NCBI GenBank assembly: GCA_026399575.1
Contig: JAPLQS010000059.1
Coordinates: 1 to 64,000, forward strand
DNA from: Nitrosospira sp.
GTDB lineage: Bacteria > Pseudomonadota > Gammaproteobacteria > Burkholderiales > Nitrosomonadaceae
DNA: 64,000 bases
Direction of reading: 5' to 3'
The position numbers and the translations under genes are program-made. This document shows, piece by piece, positions 50,448 through 61,152 of this stretch; position 1 is the stretch's first letter, and each line of letters begins with the position of its first letter. Below the pieces are notes generated by a model. It saw only the letters and a list, made by a program, of their open reading frames with translations. It did no database searches and was not told the DNA's origin.

Positions 50448-50987
50448 ATGAAAAGTAAAATATCGGCGTTGATGGATGGCGAACTGGACTCTGAAGATGT
50501 TGCTGGCATGATCACGCAACTCAAAAAAACAGATGAATTACGCGATGAGTGGGCAACTTACCATTTGATTGGTGATGCCTTGCGACAATCGACGGCGTCC
50601 ATCGACATCACTCAGCGCGTCAACATAAGGCTGGCTGCGGAACCAACCATACTCGCACCACAGTCGCCGATGGAACATAGATTTAAAGTATTCGCTCTCT
50701 CAGCGGCAGCCTCGGTAGCGGCAGTAGTCGTGGTTGGATGGATGAGTCTGCAAAACATGGATCGGCCACAAGAAAATCTTGCCAGCAATAAACCAGTTCT
50801 TCAGCCAGCTGTACAAACAACCTCCGTCGCCATTTCCGTCCCCGTCTCAGGCCCAACCTCAGCTCCTGCCCAGATTAACGATTACCTGCTGGCACACCGG
50901 GAGTTTTCGTCCACTACAGCGATACATGGTGGTGTAACACCCTATATGCGCGCAGTTGCAGAATCGCGGGGAAACCCCGCCAGATGA
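50448..50987 (+). CDS. rseA: Anti-sigma-E factor RseA
   Basis: The 179-residue inner-membrane protein has the N-terminal sigma-binding domain (MKSKISALMDGELDSEDVAG, DEWATYHLIGDALRQ), one transmembrane helix (about 82-100, VFALSAAASVAAVVVVGW) and a periplasmic Pro/Ser/Thr-rich tail. It holds sigma-E at the membrane until proteases cut it under stress. The stop overlaps the rseB start by four bases. Confidence 0.93.
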   Translation: MKSKISALMDGELDSEDVAGMITQLKKTDELRDEWATYHLIGDALRQSTASIDITQRVNIRLAAEPTILAPQSPMEHRFKVFALSAAASVAAVVVVGWMSLQNMDRPQENLASNKPVLQPAVQTTSVAISVPVSGPTSAPAQINDYLLAHREFSSTTAIHGGVTPYMRAVAESRGNPAR

Positions 50988-51973
50988 CAAGAGCTGCACT
51001 GGCTGCTTTATTGCTGCTATCTGGCGTTATACAGCCCATATTCGCGCAGAGTTCATCTGATCCTTCCGCAGAAGTATTAAACTTGCTGCAAAAAATAGCT
51101 GCTGCCCCCCGTCAGCATAACTACATCGGCACCTTCATATATTCCTCCGGCAACCATATTGAGACGTCCCGCATCATCCACATGCTGGATCAGGAAGGCG
51201 AGCATGAAAAAATCGAGGTGCTGGATGGCTCGCCGCGCGAGATCATCCGCAACAATGATGAGATGCGGTGTTATTTGCCGGAGAGCAAAACCATTGTGAC
51301 CGAGAAACGCTGGCTGCGAAAAGTCTTCCCTGCACTTCTGCCTGAACCACTGAGCAGCCTCCATGATAGTTACATTGTCAGCAAAGGCGAATCGGAGCGC
51401 ATCAGCGATTATGAATGCCAGGTAATTATGCTAGAACCCAAGGATGACATGCGCTATGGCCATAAACTGTGGGTAGATGCCCACACTGGCCTGCTGCTTA
51501 AAGCTGCGGTAATGGACAAGGGGCGTGTGGTGGAACAATTTGTTTTTACCCAGCTAAAGATTGGTGGCGAAATAGACAGGGAAATGTTGAAATCAAAATA
51601 TTCTGCGAAAACCGGCGAGTGGCGTATCACCAATTTGGTATCTTCCACGATGGGAAGCGGCAAACTCGGCTGGCAGGTGAGCAATCCTCCAGCAGGATTC
51701 AAGAAAGTCATTGAGATGAAACGTACTCTTTCCGGAAAATCAATACCGGTCGGCCACATTGCGCTGTCAGATGGCTTCGCTGCGGTGTCAGTATTTATCG
51801 AACCCGTGGAGAAAAATTCCGCACCGCCAGTTCAAGGACTCTCCTCTGGCTACGGTGCGATCAATATTTATATCCGCACAGTGGCAGACAATATGGTGAC
51901 AACTGTGGGTGAAGTCCCGCCAGCAACGGTAATGCAAATCGGCAACTCGGTAATCAACTACAAAGTCAAATGA
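50984..51973 (+). CDS. rseB: Sigma-E regulatory protein RseB/MucB
   Basis: The 329-residue periplasmic protein has a signal peptide (ALAALLLLSGVIQPIFA). Its large LolA-like domain includes NYIGTFIYSSGNHIETSRI, REIIRNNDEMRCYLPESK and YGHKLWVDAHTGLLLKAAV; the C-terminal domain contains VSVFIEPVE and TTVGEVPPATVMQIGNSV. It protects RseA from cleavage and may sense lipopolysaccharide or lipoproteins. Its end overlaps mucD by four bases. Confidence 0.93.
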   Translation: MTRAALAALLLLSGVIQPIFAQSSSDPSAEVLNLLQKIAAAPRQHNYIGTFIYSSGNHIETSRIIHMLDQEGEHEKIEVLDGSPREIIRNNDEMRCYLPESKTIVTEKRWLRKVFPALLPEPLSSLHDSYIVSKGESERISDYECQVIMLEPKDDMRYGHKLWVDAHTGLLLKAAVMDKGRVVEQFVFTQLKIGGEIDREMLKSKYSAKTGEWRITNLVSSTMGSGKLGWQVSNPPAGFKKVIEMKRTLSGKSIPVGHIALSDGFAAVSVFIEPVEKNSAPPVQGLSSGYGAINIYIRTVADNMVTTVGEVPPATVMQIGNSVINYKVK

Positions 51974-53388
51974 TGCATAAATTTATTCTGATGATGTTGT
52001 TCGGACTGTCTTCGGTCGCCTCTGCGCAAACCAGAGAATTGCCCGATTTCACCGATCTGGTTGAAAAACAAGGCGCTGCGGTAGTAAATATCAGTACTGT
52101 CCAAACACAAAGTACACTCACTAACCGGGCTTTCCCGGGAATGCCGAATATTCCGGAGGATGATCCATTCTTTGAATTTTTCCGCCGCCATATGCCGCCC
52201 AATACTGCTCCGCGAGAATTCGAGTCCAGATCACTGGGCTCCGGGTTTATTATCAGCACCGATGGCCACATTCTGACAAACACACATGTAATTGAATCTG
52301 CTGATGAAATTACTGTCAAGCTGACTGACAAACGTGAATTCCGCGCTAAAGTAATTGGTACCGACCGCAGGACCGATGTCGCTCTCCTCAAAATCGAAGC
52401 CACTGGTCTGCCTAAAGTGACCCAAGGTGACCCCAACAAACTCAAGGTTGGCGAATGGGTGGTGGCAATTGGTTCACCCTTCGGATTTGATAACAGCGTG
52501 ACCGCCGGTATCGTCAGCGCCAAGGGGCGCTCACTGACGCAGGAAAATTTCGTGCCCTTCATCCAGACAGATGTAGCCATCAATCCAGGAAATTCCGGCG
52601 GACCCTTGTTTAACATGAAGGGCGAAGTAGTCGGCATCAACTCGCAGATATACAGTCGCACCGGCGGTTTCATGGGATTGTCATTTGCCATCCCCATTGA
52701 TGTGGCCACCGAAATCTCCAATCAGTTAATCGCCAGTGGCAAAATAAGTCGCGGCAGGATCGGTGTGATGATTCAGGAGATGACCAAGGAACTGGCCGAA
52801 TCGTTCGGCTTGGCCAAACCCGGCGGTGCGCTGGTGGCCGCAGTGCAGAAAGACGGCCCGGCAGAGAAGGCAGGGATAGAGGCAAGGGACGTGATCCTGA
52901 AATTCGATGGCAAAGCCATAACCACCTCCAGTGACTTGCCACGCATTGTAGGTGCCACCAAACCAGGGTCCAAGGTGCCGGTACAGGTATGGCGTAACGG
53001 TTCCACCAAGGAAATGACCGTGACGGTGGACGAAATTCCAGCGGATGAGAAAGCTGCCAGTCGCGGCGGTAAACGAAGCAGCAAAGCACCCGAAACATTC
53101 AATCGCATCGGGCTTGCGCTCAGCGAACTTAACACTGAGCAGAAAAAACAACTGGAAATAGACAATGGTCTGCTGGTGGAAGACATGCAGTCGGGTATTG
53201 CCAGCCGTGCCGGCATGCGCCCGGGTGATGTGATTCTCAGCATCAATAATCAGGGTGTAAAAACAGTTGAACAATTCAACCAACTACTCGGAAAAGTCGA
53301 GAAAGGGCGCAACATTGCGTTGCTGGTGCGGCGTGGCGGTACCGCCACCTTCATTACCATGAAGCTCAATGACAATGACAACAAGTAA
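51970..53388 (+). CDS. mucD: Periplasmic serine protease MucD/DegP
   Basis: The 472-residue HtrA-type protease has a signal peptide (FILMMLFGLSSVASA), a trypsin-like domain with His in TNTHVIESAD, Asp in DRRTDVALLK and Ser in NPGNSGGPLF, and two PDZ domains (about 260-350 and 385-465). It degrades or refolds damaged envelope proteins and is a typical sigma-E operon member (mucABCD order in Pseudomonas). All catalytic residues are present. Confidence 0.94.
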   Translation: MMHKFILMMLFGLSSVASAQTRELPDFTDLVEKQGAAVVNISTVQTQSTLTNRAFPGMPNIPEDDPFFEFFRRHMPPNTAPREFESRSLGSGFIISTDGHILTNTHVIESADEITVKLTDKREFRAKVIGTDRRTDVALLKIEATGLPKVTQGDPNKLKVGEWVVAIGSPFGFDNSVTAGIVSAKGRSLTQENFVPFIQTDVAINPGNSGGPLFNMKGEVVGINSQIYSRTGGFMGLSFAIPIDVATEISNQLIASGKISRGRIGVMIQEMTKELAESFGLAKPGGALVAAVQKDGPAEKAGIEARDVILKFDGKAITTSSDLPRIVGATKPGSKVPVQVWRNGSTKEMTVTVDEIPADEKAASRGGKRSSKAPETFNRIGLALSELNTEQKKQLEIDNGLLVEDMQSGIASRAGMRPGDVILSINNQGVKTVEQFNQLLGKVEKGRNIALLVRRGGTATFITMKLNDNDNK

Positions 53389-53647
53389 GCTGACCATGCC
53401 GGGGCCTGTCGTCCTGGTTGTGTATGGCCGTGAACACTGTCATCTGTGCCAGGACATGGTTGCCAGGCTGCATGAATTGCAGGCACGGCTTCTCTTTCGG
53501 CTCGAAGTGGTGGATATAGACAGCAATGCCGAACTGGTGGCACGTTACGGCGAGCGGGTTCCTGTGCTGGCAGCAAACGGGGAGGAAATCTGCCATTATC
53601 ATCTCGACCCTATCGCGCTAGATGCTTATTTCTCCAGAATTCGCTAG
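53369..53647 (+). CDS. Glutaredoxin-like protein (DUF836)
   Basis: The 92-residue protein has a thioredoxin fold with the CxxC-type motif REHCHLCQDMV, the cis-proline segment ERVPVLAANG and a DUF836-like C-terminus (HYHLDPIALDAYF). It is probably a cytosolic thiol protein of unknown partner. Its start overlaps the end of mucD by 20 bases; the inner ATG at 53396 would remove this overlap. The same gene stands between mucD and lepA in related bacteria. Confidence 0.85.
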   Translation: MTMTTSKLTMPGPVVLVVYGREHCHLCQDMVARLHELQARLLFRLEVVDIDSNAELVARYGERVPVLAANGEEICHYHLDPIALDAYFSRIR

Positions 53648-53717
53648 AATGCGCACTTCTTGAGTAAACCACCATAGCTGAATTTTGGCGGTACTTGCGG
53701 GATCAAGCCAGAAACTT

Positions 53718-53747
53718 TCAAAAGGGCACAGCAGGTGCCCTTTTTTA
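53718..53747 (+). terminator. Intrinsic terminator before lepA
   Basis: AAAAGGGCAC and GTGCCCTTTTTT form a perfect stem around a five-base loop, followed directly by a T-run. It ends the rpoE-mucD-glutaredoxin transcript, leaving lepA to its own promoter. Confidence 0.88.
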
Positions 53748-53804
53748 GTTTCCCTGATGCAACTCTCGATCAACACTTTCCTGATTACCGGCTTCTGAAC
53801 CCTG

Positions 53805-55598
53805 ATGCAACACATCCGTAATTTTTCCATTATCGCCCACATCGATCACGGCAAATCCACTCTGGCGGATCGTATTATTCAGCTATGCGGCGGTCTGTCA
53901 GAGCGAGAAATGGGGGCGCAAGTACTGGATTCGATGGATCTGGAACGGGAACGCGGCATCACCATCAAGGCACAGACTGCTGCGCTGAAATATACAGCAC
54001 GCGATGGCAATACCTATTTACTGAATCTGATCGACACTCCTGGCCACGTCGATTTTTCTTATGAGGTGTCGCGCTCTCTGGCAGCTTGTGAAGGCGCTTT
54101 GCTGGTAGTAGACGCCTCGCAAGGCGTGGAAGCTCAGACTGTGGCCAATTGCTACACCGCCATCGAGCAAGGCGTGGAAGTAGTGCCGGTACTGAACAAA
54201 ATTGATCTGCCCGCAGCCGAACCGGAACGCGTGATTGCAGAGATAGAAGACATTATCGGTATAGATGCTCAAGACGCACTGCGTGCCAGCGCCAAAACCG
54301 GCGAAGGCGTACAGGACATTCTGGAAGCAGTGATTACCCGTATTCCCGCACCGAAGGGAGATCCTGCTGCCCCGCTCAAGGCGCTCATCATCGACTCATG
54401 GTTTGACAATTATGTCGGGGTGGTGATGCTGGTGCGGGTAGTGGATGGGATACTCAAACCAAAAGATAAAATTCTGCTCATGGCCAGTAAAACCGTTCAC
54501 CTGTGCGAGCAGGTCGGCGTGTTCACACCCAAATCCCAGCCACGAGAATCGTTAAGCGCAGGCGAAGTTGGCTTCATTATTTCCGGCATCAAGGAACTGA
54601 AATCCGCCAAGGTGGGTGATACCGTGACCCTGGCAGATCGCCCTGCCATTCAGCCGCTGCTTGGCTTCAAAGAAATCAAACCACAGGTTTTTGCCGGACT
54701 TTACCCGATTGAGTCCAACCAGTACGATGCTTTGCGTGACGCGCTGGAGAAGTTGAAACTCAATGACTCCTCACTGCACTACGAACCGGAAACATCCCAA
54801 GCGCTGGGATTTGGTTTCCGTTGCGGCTTTCTTGGCTTGTTGCATCTGGACATCGTGCAGGAACGACTGGAACGAGAATACGATATGGATCTCATCACTA
54901 CTGCGCCGACAGTGGTGTATCAGATAGTGATGCGCGATGGCACCGTGACCGAAATTGAGAATCCATCAAGAATGCCCGATCCTTCCAAGATAGAGGAAAT
55001 CCGCGAACCAATCATTACCGCTACCATACTGGTTCCGCAGGAATATGTCGGCTCGGTCATCACGCTCTGCATCAGCAAGCGCGGGTTGCAGAAAAATATA
55101 CAATACCTGGGCAGACAGGTGATGCTCACTTATGAAATGCCACTCAACGAAGTCGTTATGGATTTTTTTGATAAACTCAAATCCACCAGTCGCGGCTACG
55201 CCTCGCTGGATTATGAGTTCAAGGAGTTTCGTGCCTCCGATCTGGTAAAGCTGGATATACTCATTAATAGTGAGAAAGTGGACGCATTATCACTGATCGT
55301 GCACCGCACCAATAGCCAATACCGCGGACGGGCGCTGGCGCAGAAAATGCGTGAACTGATTCCGCGGCAGATGTTCGATATTGCAGTGCAGGCCGCTATC
55401 GGTGCACACATCATTGCTCGGGAAAGCATCAAGGCGTTGCGCAAGAATGTGCTTGCCAAGTGCTATGGTGGCGACATCAGCCGCAAACGCAAACTGCTGG
55501 AGAAGCAGAAAGCGGGGAAAAAGCGGATGAAACAGGTAGGTAATGTGGAAATTCCACAGGAAGCATTTCTGGCGATTCTGCAGACAGGCGACAAATAG
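53805..55598 (+). CDS. lepA: Elongation factor 4 (LepA)
   Basis: The 597-residue translational GTPase has G1 [10 protein letters not shown]3 DTPGHVDF, G4 NKIDLPAAE, domains II and III, and the LepA-specific C-terminal domain with [21 protein letters not shown] and [19 protein letters not shown]. It acts on ribosomes, in back-translocation or in biogenesis. It heads lepA-lepB-rnc-era-recO-pdxJ-acpS-nagZ. Confidence 0.97.
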   Translation: MQHIRNFSIIAHIDHGKSTLADRIIQLCGGLSEREMGAQVLDSMDLERERGITIKAQTAALKYTARDGNTYLLNLIDTPGHVDFSYEVSRSLAACEGALLVVDASQGVEAQTVANCYTAIEQGVEVVPVLNKIDLPAAEPERVIAEIEDIIGIDAQDALRASAKTGEGVQDILEAVITRIPAPKGDPAAPLKALIIDSWFDNYVGVVMLVRVVDGILKPKDKILLMASKTVHLCEQVGVFTPKSQPRESLSAGEVGFIISGIKELKSAKVGDTVTLADRPAIQPLLGFKEIKPQVFAGLYPIESNQYDALRDALEKLKLNDSSLHYEPETSQALGFGFRCGFLGLLHLDIVQERLEREYDMDLITTAPTVVYQIVMRDGTVTEIENPSRMPDPSKIEEIREPIITATILVPQEYVGSVITLCISKRGLQKNIQYLGRQVMLTYEMPLNEVVMDFFDKLKSTSRGYASLDYEFKEFRASDLVKLDILINSEKVDALSLIVHRTNSQYRGRALAQKMRELIPRQMFDIAVQAAIGAHIIARESIKALRKNVLAKCYGGDISRKRKLLEKQKAGKKRMKQVGNVEIPQEAFLAILQTGDK

Positions 55599-55681
55599 CA
55601 CAGCGAATATCGGGTAGTTAATATGGCTACAGACACTTCCATTATTTATTAGATTCAGGATATTGTTCTGAAGGATACGGA

Positions 55682-56485
55682 ATGAATTTCCCTCTCATCA
55701 TGCTGATTCTGCTGGTTTTCACCGGTGGTATCTGGCTGCTTGATCATTTCATGCTGCGCCGCAAACGTGCACCGGATGCGCGCGAACCGTGGTGGGTAGA
55801 GTATCCCAAAAGTTTTTTCCCGGTAATCCTGATCGTATTCGGCCTGCGCTCCTTTCTGGTGGAGCCTTTCAAGATTCCGTCCGGCTCAATGATTCCAACT
55901 CTGCTGGTGGGGGATTTTATTCTGGTGAACAAATATACCTACGGCGTCAGGCTACCAGTCATCAATCTCAAGGTAATGGACGTGAACGAACCCAAGCGTG
56001 GTGAAGTGATGGTATTCCGTTACCCGGAGAACCCGTCCATGGATTACATAAAACGCATAGTCGGCCTGCCCGGTGACTCCATCACTTACCGCAATAAACA
56101 GCTGATCGTGAATGACACCCCGGTAAAAATGGAAGCGGTGGGTGAATACACCTATATCGAATCTGGATTAAGCTATGTATACAACCAGAGATTTATAGAA
56201 TCCCTGAATGAACGTGGTCATGACATCATTATCAACCCGGAGGTGCCCGGCTTGCAGCTTTCCGGAGTACGCCAGTTCCCATTCCAGGAAAACTGCACCT
56301 ATCAGTATTCCGAATTCACCTGCACAGTACCCACCGGGCATTATTTTACGATGGGCGATAATCGCGACAGCAGCAGTGACAGCCGCTATTGGGGATTCGT
56401 GCCGGAACGCAATATCGTCGGCAAGGCATTCATGATCTGGTGGAATTTCAGCGACTTCAAACGAATCGGATTGTCAATTGAGTAG
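55682..56485 (+). CDS. lepB: Signal peptidase I
   Basis: The 267-residue inner-membrane protease has two N-terminal helices (about 3-25 and 42-60). The catalytic serine is in PSGSMIPTLLVGDF and the lysine in MDYIKRIVGLPGD. Box D/E (GDNRDSSSDSRYWGFVPE) is complete. It cuts signal peptides from exported proteins. AAGGA lies before the ATG. Between lepA and rnc as in E. coli. Confidence 0.96.
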   Translation: MNFPLIMLILLVFTGGIWLLDHFMLRRKRAPDAREPWWVEYPKSFFPVILIVFGLRSFLVEPFKIPSGSMIPTLLVGDFILVNKYTYGVRLPVINLKVMDVNEPKRGEVMVFRYPENPSMDYIKRIVGLPGDSITYRNKQLIVNDTPVKMEAVGEYTYIESGLSYVYNQRFIESLNERGHDIIINPEVPGLQLSGVRQFPFQENCTYQYSEFTCTVPTGHYFTMGDNRDSSSDSRYWGFVPERNIVGKAFMIWWNFSDFKRIGLSIE

Positions 56486-56570
56486 CCAGCCGCTTCCACT
56501 TTTCGGTACCAACCCGTTATAAATAGCGGCATGACGACCATACGCAGATAGCATTCAGGCTTATTGGAAA

Positions 56571-57245
56571 ATGGATAGCGCCACACTTTGCCGGAAAATC
56601 AACTACACCTTCAATCAAGCGGAATTGTTGCGCCAGGCACTAACTCACCGTAGCCATAGTTTTCCACACAATGAACGACTTGAATTCCTCGGCGATAGTG
56701 TCCTCAACTGTGCGGTTGCCGGATTGATCTTCAGGAGTTTCCCCAATCTTCCCGAAGGTGAGTTGTCTCGACTCCGGGCCAACCTGGTTAACCAGCAGGC
56801 ATTGTTTGCGTTAGCACAAACACTTGATTTAGGGGAACAAATAAGGCTGGGTGAAGGAGAGCTTAAAAGTGGCGGGCATCGTCGCCCTTCAATTCTCGCG
56901 GATACACTGGAGGCGGTGCTGGGTGCGGTTTATCTGGATGGAGGGTTTGCACGGGCAGAGGAAGTTGTGGCCACTCTTTTTATGCCGCTGCTGCAGCAGC
57001 TGAATCCACAGACCCTTGACAAGGATCCCAAGACCCTGCTGCAGGAATACCTGCAAAGCCGCAAGCTGGGGCTGCCGCAATACTCCGTTGTCGCCACCAG
57101 CGGCGAAGCCCATCAGCAGCAATTCCTGGTGGAATGCATTATTGGCAAACTCGATATTCGTACGATTGGCGAGGGCGCCAGCCGCCGCAGCGCCGAACAG
57201 GGAGCAGCAAAGCAAGCATATGAGCAAGCACAAGCACATGGTTGA
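56571..57245 (+). CDS. rnc: Ribonuclease III
   Basis: The 224-residue enzyme has the catalytic domain (about 1-148) with signature [18 protein letters not shown] and [15 protein letters not shown], and a double-strand RNA-binding domain (about 155-222, [35 protein letters not shown]). It cleaves rRNA precursors and structured mRNAs. Followed by era, the usual pair. Confidence 0.96.
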   Translation: MDSATLCRKINYTFNQAELLRQALTHRSHSFPHNERLEFLGDSVLNCAVAGLIFRSFPNLPEGELSRLRANLVNQQALFALAQTLDLGEQIRLGEGELKSGGHRRPSILADTLEAVLGAVYLDGGFARAEEVVATLFMPLLQQLNPQTLDKDPKTLLQEYLQSRKLGLPQYSVVATSGEAHQQQFLVECIIGKLDIRTIGEGASRRSAEQGAAKQAYEQAQAHG

Positions 57246-57317
57246 AGAATATCAAAAACATAAACCCCCGGTTTTCCTGCTGATAGGTTCTGCACCTTCC
57301 ATTGAACATTTCACGAG

Positions 57318-58211
57318 ATGACAGCCAATCCCAACTATCACACCGGCTACATCGCCATCATCGGGCGCCCCAACGTCGGCAAATCCACACTGCTTAATAA
57401 TCTGGTCGGACAGAAAGTCAGCATCACCTCGAAAAAAGCGCAGACTACCCGCCACCGCATCAACGGCATTCTAACTGACGAGCAATCCCAGTTTATTTTT
57501 GTCGATACGCCCGGTTTCCAGACCCGGCACACGAATCGGCTGAACAGTCTGATGAACCGTACCGTCACCCAAAGTATGCGGGATGTGGACGTGGTGATAT
57601 TCGTGATTGAAGCGCTCCACTTTGATGAGCGCGACCGGCTGGTGTTGAAGCTGCTGCCAACTGACAGACCAGTGATCCTTGTCATTAACAAAATAGATCA
57701 ACTGGCCGACAAATCACGACTGCTTCCGTTCCTAGGGAAAATGGCCAAGGAGTTTGCCTTCGCGGCAATGGTGCCAGTAAGCGCGCAGGACGGAATGCAG
57801 CTACCGGAACTGCTGAGCACAATCCGGCCATATCTGCCGGAAAACCAACCATTGTTCGACCCGGATGAAGCCACTGATCGTAGCGAACGCTTCATCGCTG
57901 CGGAATTGATACGTGAAAAGCTGTTTCGCCTGACAGGAGAAGAAATCCCCTACTCCGCCAGCATCACCATAGACAAATTCACGACCGAAGGTGAGCTACG
58001 CAAGATTCATGCTTGCATCATCGTGGACAAGGCCGGCCACAAGGCGATTATCATTGGCAAAGATGGTGAGAAACTCAAGGTAATCGCTACCCAGGCGCGT
58101 AAAGACATGGAAAAAGTTTTCGGTGGCAAAGTATATCTTGAAGTCTGGGTGAAGGTGAAAACGGGCTGGGCTGATAATGCGCAAATGTTGAAAAGCCTGG
58201 GCTACGGATGA
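57318..58211 (+). CDS. era: GTPase Era
   Basis: The 297-residue GTPase has G1 [13 protein letters not shown]3 DTPGFQ, G4 NKIDQL and a C-terminal KH domain with [20 protein letters not shown]. It binds the 3' end of 16S rRNA and helps 30S maturation. It sits between rnc and recO. Confidence 0.96.
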   Translation: MTANPNYHTGYIAIIGRPNVGKSTLLNNLVGQKVSITSKKAQTTRHRINGILTDEQSQFIFVDTPGFQTRHTNRLNSLMNRTVTQSMRDVDVVIFVIEALHFDERDRLVLKLLPTDRPVILVINKIDQLADKSRLLPFLGKMAKEFAFAAMVPVSAQDGMQLPELLSTIRPYLPENQPLFDPDEATDRSERFIAAELIREKLFRLTGEEIPYSASITIDKFTTEGELRKIHACIIVDKAGHKAIIIGKDGEKLKVIATQARKDMEKVFGGKVYLEVWVKVKTGWADNAQMLKSLGYG

Positions 58212-58245
58212 TCTAAGTGCCATAGACCGACTTTAGACGAAACTC

Positions 58246-58974
58246 ATGATTGTGGAAAAACACCGGCAAGACGCCCAGCCAGCTTTCGTGCTGCACACCT
58301 ACCCTTACCTGGAAACCAGTCTGGTGGTCGAGACCTTCACCCAGAATTTCGGGCGGGTGCCGCTGGTAGCGAAGGGCGCAAGGCGTCCCAGATCGGCACT
58401 CCGAGGATCATTGCGGGCATTTCAGCCATTGCAGCTTTCCTGGGCAGGGAAATCGGAACTACGCACTCTGCACAAAGTGGAGTGGCAGGGAGGGCAGCCG
58501 TTTTTGCAGGGAATGAGCCTGATCTGTGGGTTTTACTTGAATGAACTGCTGGTACGGTTACTGCACCGTGACGATCCGCATGAACAATTGTTCCTGTATT
58601 ACCAGCAAACGCTGGCAGCATTGAGTATTCAGAAAGATTACACTCCGGTATTACGGCACTTTGAGCAACGCATGCTGCAGGAACTGGGTTATGCCCTGAC
58701 GCTCAATCATGACGTTGCATCGGGCAAGCCGATGAACCCGAATAAAGAATATCGCTATGAAATCGAGCGTGGACCCGTGGCGCTGGAGGCCGGCGTTAAC
58801 AGCTACGGCCTGCAACTGCGTGGGAAAACCTTACTGGACATGGAGCAGGATGATTATTCCGATGCCACCACCCGGCAACAGAGCAAAGCGTTGATGCGTT
58901 ACATTCTCAATCATTATCTTGGTGACCAACCGCTGCACACACGACAATTGCTCAAGGATTTGCAACAACTATGA
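58246..58974 (+). CDS. recO: DNA repair protein RecO
   Basis: The 242-residue protein has an N-terminal OB-fold (about 1-80, [35 protein letters not shown]) and a helical C-terminal domain ([18 protein letters not shown]). RecO anneals complementary strands and loads RecA with RecR. Four zinc cysteines found in Gram-positive forms are absent, as usual in proteobacteria. Its stop overlaps pdxJ by four bases. Confidence 0.94.
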   Translation: MIVEKHRQDAQPAFVLHTYPYLETSLVVETFTQNFGRVPLVAKGARRPRSALRGSLRAFQPLQLSWAGKSELRTLHKVEWQGGQPFLQGMSLICGFYLNELLVRLLHRDDPHEQLFLYYQQTLAALSIQKDYTPVLRHFEQRMLQELGYALTLNHDVASGKPMNPNKEYRYEIERGPVALEAGVNSYGLQLRGKTLLDMEQDDYSDATTRQQSKALMRYILNHYLGDQPLHTRQLLKDLQQL

Positions 58975-59696
58975 TCGAACTGGGCGTTAACATCGACCAC
59001 GTCGCCACCTTGCGGCAAGCGCGCGGCACAATCTACCCCAACCCGGTGGAAGCAGCGCTGATTGCGGAATCTGCCGGGGCAGATGCAATCACTCTGCATT
59101 TACGCGAAGACCGCCGCCATATTCAGGATCAGGATGTAGAAGTTCTGCGCGGTCTGCTTAAAACCCGCATGAATCTGGAAAGCGCAGTGACTGACGAAAT
59201 GATAGCTTTTGCATTGCGCATCAAACCCGAGGATGTCTGTCTGGTGCCGGAACGGCGTGAGGAGCTGACCACTGAAGGTGGCCTCGATGTGGTGCGGCAT
59301 TTCGAGCAGGTGAAATGCGCTTGTAGCAGACTGGCGGAAGCAGGTATTCGTGTCTCGCTGTTCATCGATGCGGATCACGCGCAGATTGATGCGGCGGTAA
59401 GGGCCGGCGCGCCCGTAATTGAAATTCACACCGGCCACTATGCTGACGCCGGCAGCGCAAGCGCACAACAAAGCGAACTGGAGCGGATCCGTGTCGCAGT
59501 CACCGCCGGCATCGATCAGGGATTAAAAGTCAACGCGGGTCATGGATTACATTATCATAATGTCCAGTCTATCGCGGCACTGCCCGGCATATCCGAATTG
59601 AATATCGGCCATGCGATCGTGGCGCATGCCTTATTCATCGGCTTTGAACGGGCAGTACGGGAAATGAAAACATTGCTACTGGCAGCACGCAAATGA
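58971..59696 (+). CDS. pdxJ: Pyridoxine 5'-phosphate synthase
   Basis: The 241-residue TIM-barrel enzyme joins 3-amino-2-oxopropyl phosphate and deoxyxylulose phosphate to pyridoxine phosphate. It has [51 protein letters not shown], and [11 protein letters not shown] near the end. Overlaps recO and acpS by four bases each. Confidence 0.96.
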   Translation: MIELGVNIDHVATLRQARGTIYPNPVEAALIAESAGADAITLHLREDRRHIQDQDVEVLRGLLKTRMNLESAVTDEMIAFALRIKPEDVCLVPERREELTTEGGLDVVRHFEQVKCACSRLAEAGIRVSLFIDADHAQIDAAVRAGAPVIEIHTGHYADAGSASAQQSELERIRVAVTAGIDQGLKVNAGHGLHYHNVQSIAALPGISELNIGHAIVAHALFIGFERAVREMKTLLLAARK

Positions 59697-60070
59697 TTTA
59701 TGGCATCGGCACCGATCTGGTCGAACCCTCGCGCATTGCGCGACTACTGGAGAAGTATGGCGAACGCTTCGCCAAACGCCTGCTGACGGAAAGCGAGTGG
59801 CCCGAATATCTCGTTAGCAGTCAGCCGGCGATGTTTCTGGCTAAACGCTTCGCCGCCAAGGAGGCGCTTTCCAAGGCCATCGGTACTGGTCTTCGCTATC
59901 CTGTGAGCCTGAGCCACATCGGCATAACCCATGATCAGCGCGGTAAGCCGTGTTTCGAATTTCACCCTGAACTGAGCGCTCTGGTAAAGAACGAAGGCAT
60001 CACCAGCCATCATCTTTCCATCAGTGACGAGCTGAATCTTGCCTGCGCTTTCGTTATTCTGGAAAAATAA
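59693..60070 (+). CDS. acpS: Holo-[acyl-carrier-protein] synthase
   Basis: The 125-residue phosphopantetheinyl transferase has the signature [16 protein letters not shown] and [20 protein letters not shown]. Asp at position 8 and the Glu in the second motif bind Mg2+. It loads ACP with the 4'-phosphopantetheine arm. Coupled to pdxJ by a four-base overlap, as in E. coli. Confidence 0.95.
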   Translation: MIYGIGTDLVEPSRIARLLEKYGERFAKRLLTESEWPEYLVSSQPAMFLAKRFAAKEALSKAIGTGLRYPVSLSHIGITHDQRGKPCFEFHPELSALVKNEGITSHHLSISDELNLACAFVILEK

Positions 60071-60072
60071 TC

Positions 60073-61122
60073 ATGTCGCTCGGGCCCATTATGCTCGATA
60101 TCGAAGGCACGCAACTTACTGCCTTTGATAGAAAAAGACTGCAGCATCCGCTGACCGGCGGCGTGATTCTATTCAGCCGCAACTATTCATCCCTCAGACA
60201 ACTGACTGAACTGACCACTGAAATTCACTCGCTGCGTAGCCCGCCACTACTGGTCGCAGTGGATCATGAAGGTGGCAGAGTGCAGCGTTTCCGCGAGAAT
60301 TTCACGCGCCTGCCTGCAATGCGCGAACTGGGCAGGATCTGGGATGGACACCCCGCTCAGGCACGACATCTGACACAGCAGACGGGCTATGTGCTGGCAG
60401 CAGAGCTGCGTGCATGCGGTGTGGACATGAGCTTTACGCCGGTACTCGATGTGGATCATGGGCAGAGTTGCGTCATTGGCGACCGTGCTTTCCACCGCAA
60501 GCCGCAGGCGATCGCCGAACTGGCTCACAGCCTGATGCTGGGATTGAAAACTGGCGGGATGATGGCAGTCGGCAAGCATTTTCCTGGCCACGGCTATATC
60601 AAAGCAGACTCCCACATTGAGATGCCAGTGGATAAGCGCACTTACGCCGATATCGCAATGGACGACCTGGTTCCATTCCGGCAAATGATTGACTTCGGCC
60701 TCGCCGGTATCATGCCGGCACACGTCATTTACCCCAGTGTAGATACGCATCCTGCAGGTTTCTCCAGGATTTGGCTGAAAGAAATCCTGCGTGGTGAACT
60801 GGGTTTTGATGGCTGCATCTTCAGTGATGACTTGAGCATGGAAGGTGCGGCGGTCGCGGGGAATATTGTGCAACGGGCACAAGCTGCTCTCAGTGCCGGC
60901 TGCGATATCGTGCTGGTGTGCAACAATCCGCAAGCAGCAGATGAATTACTTGCAGGACTGCAATGGGATATCCCAGCCATCAGTCTGGCACGTCTCGCCC
61001 GCATGCGTGGACGGCCCCACCCTGATTCAATGGTAAAGCTGCATGAAGACGCACATTTTGTAAAGGCAGTAAAGGAAATCGGCGGGGTCGGGATCAGCAG
61101 CGGCGAGTTGCCGTTGGGATAG
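60073..61122 (+). CDS. nagZ: Beta-N-acetylhexosaminidase NagZ
   Basis: The 349-residue glycoside hydrolase family 3 enzyme removes GlcNAc from muropeptides during cell-wall recycling. It has [38 protein letters not shown], the family signature [14 protein letters not shown] with the catalytic His, and the nucleophile Asp in [10 protein letters not shown]. No signal peptide, so cytosolic. Two bases after acpS; last gene of the cluster. Confidence 0.95.
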   Translation: MSLGPIMLDIEGTQLTAFDRKRLQHPLTGGVILFSRNYSSLRQLTELTTEIHSLRSPPLLVAVDHEGGRVQRFRENFTRLPAMRELGRIWDGHPAQARHLTQQTGYVLAAELRACGVDMSFTPVLDVDHGQSCVIGDRAFHRKPQAIAELAHSLMLGLKTGGMMAVGKHFPGHGYIKADSHIEMPVDKRTYADIAMDDLVPFRQMIDFGLAGIMPAHVIYPSVDTHPAGFSRIWLKEILRGELGFDGCIFSDDLSMEGAAVAGNIVQRAQAALSAGCDIVLVCNNPQAADELLAGLQWDIPAISLARLARMRGRPHPDSMVKLHEDAHFVKAVKEIGGVGISSGELPLG

Positions 61123-61152
61123 AGCAAGCTCCCGTTCGTAGGTGTCCCTTAC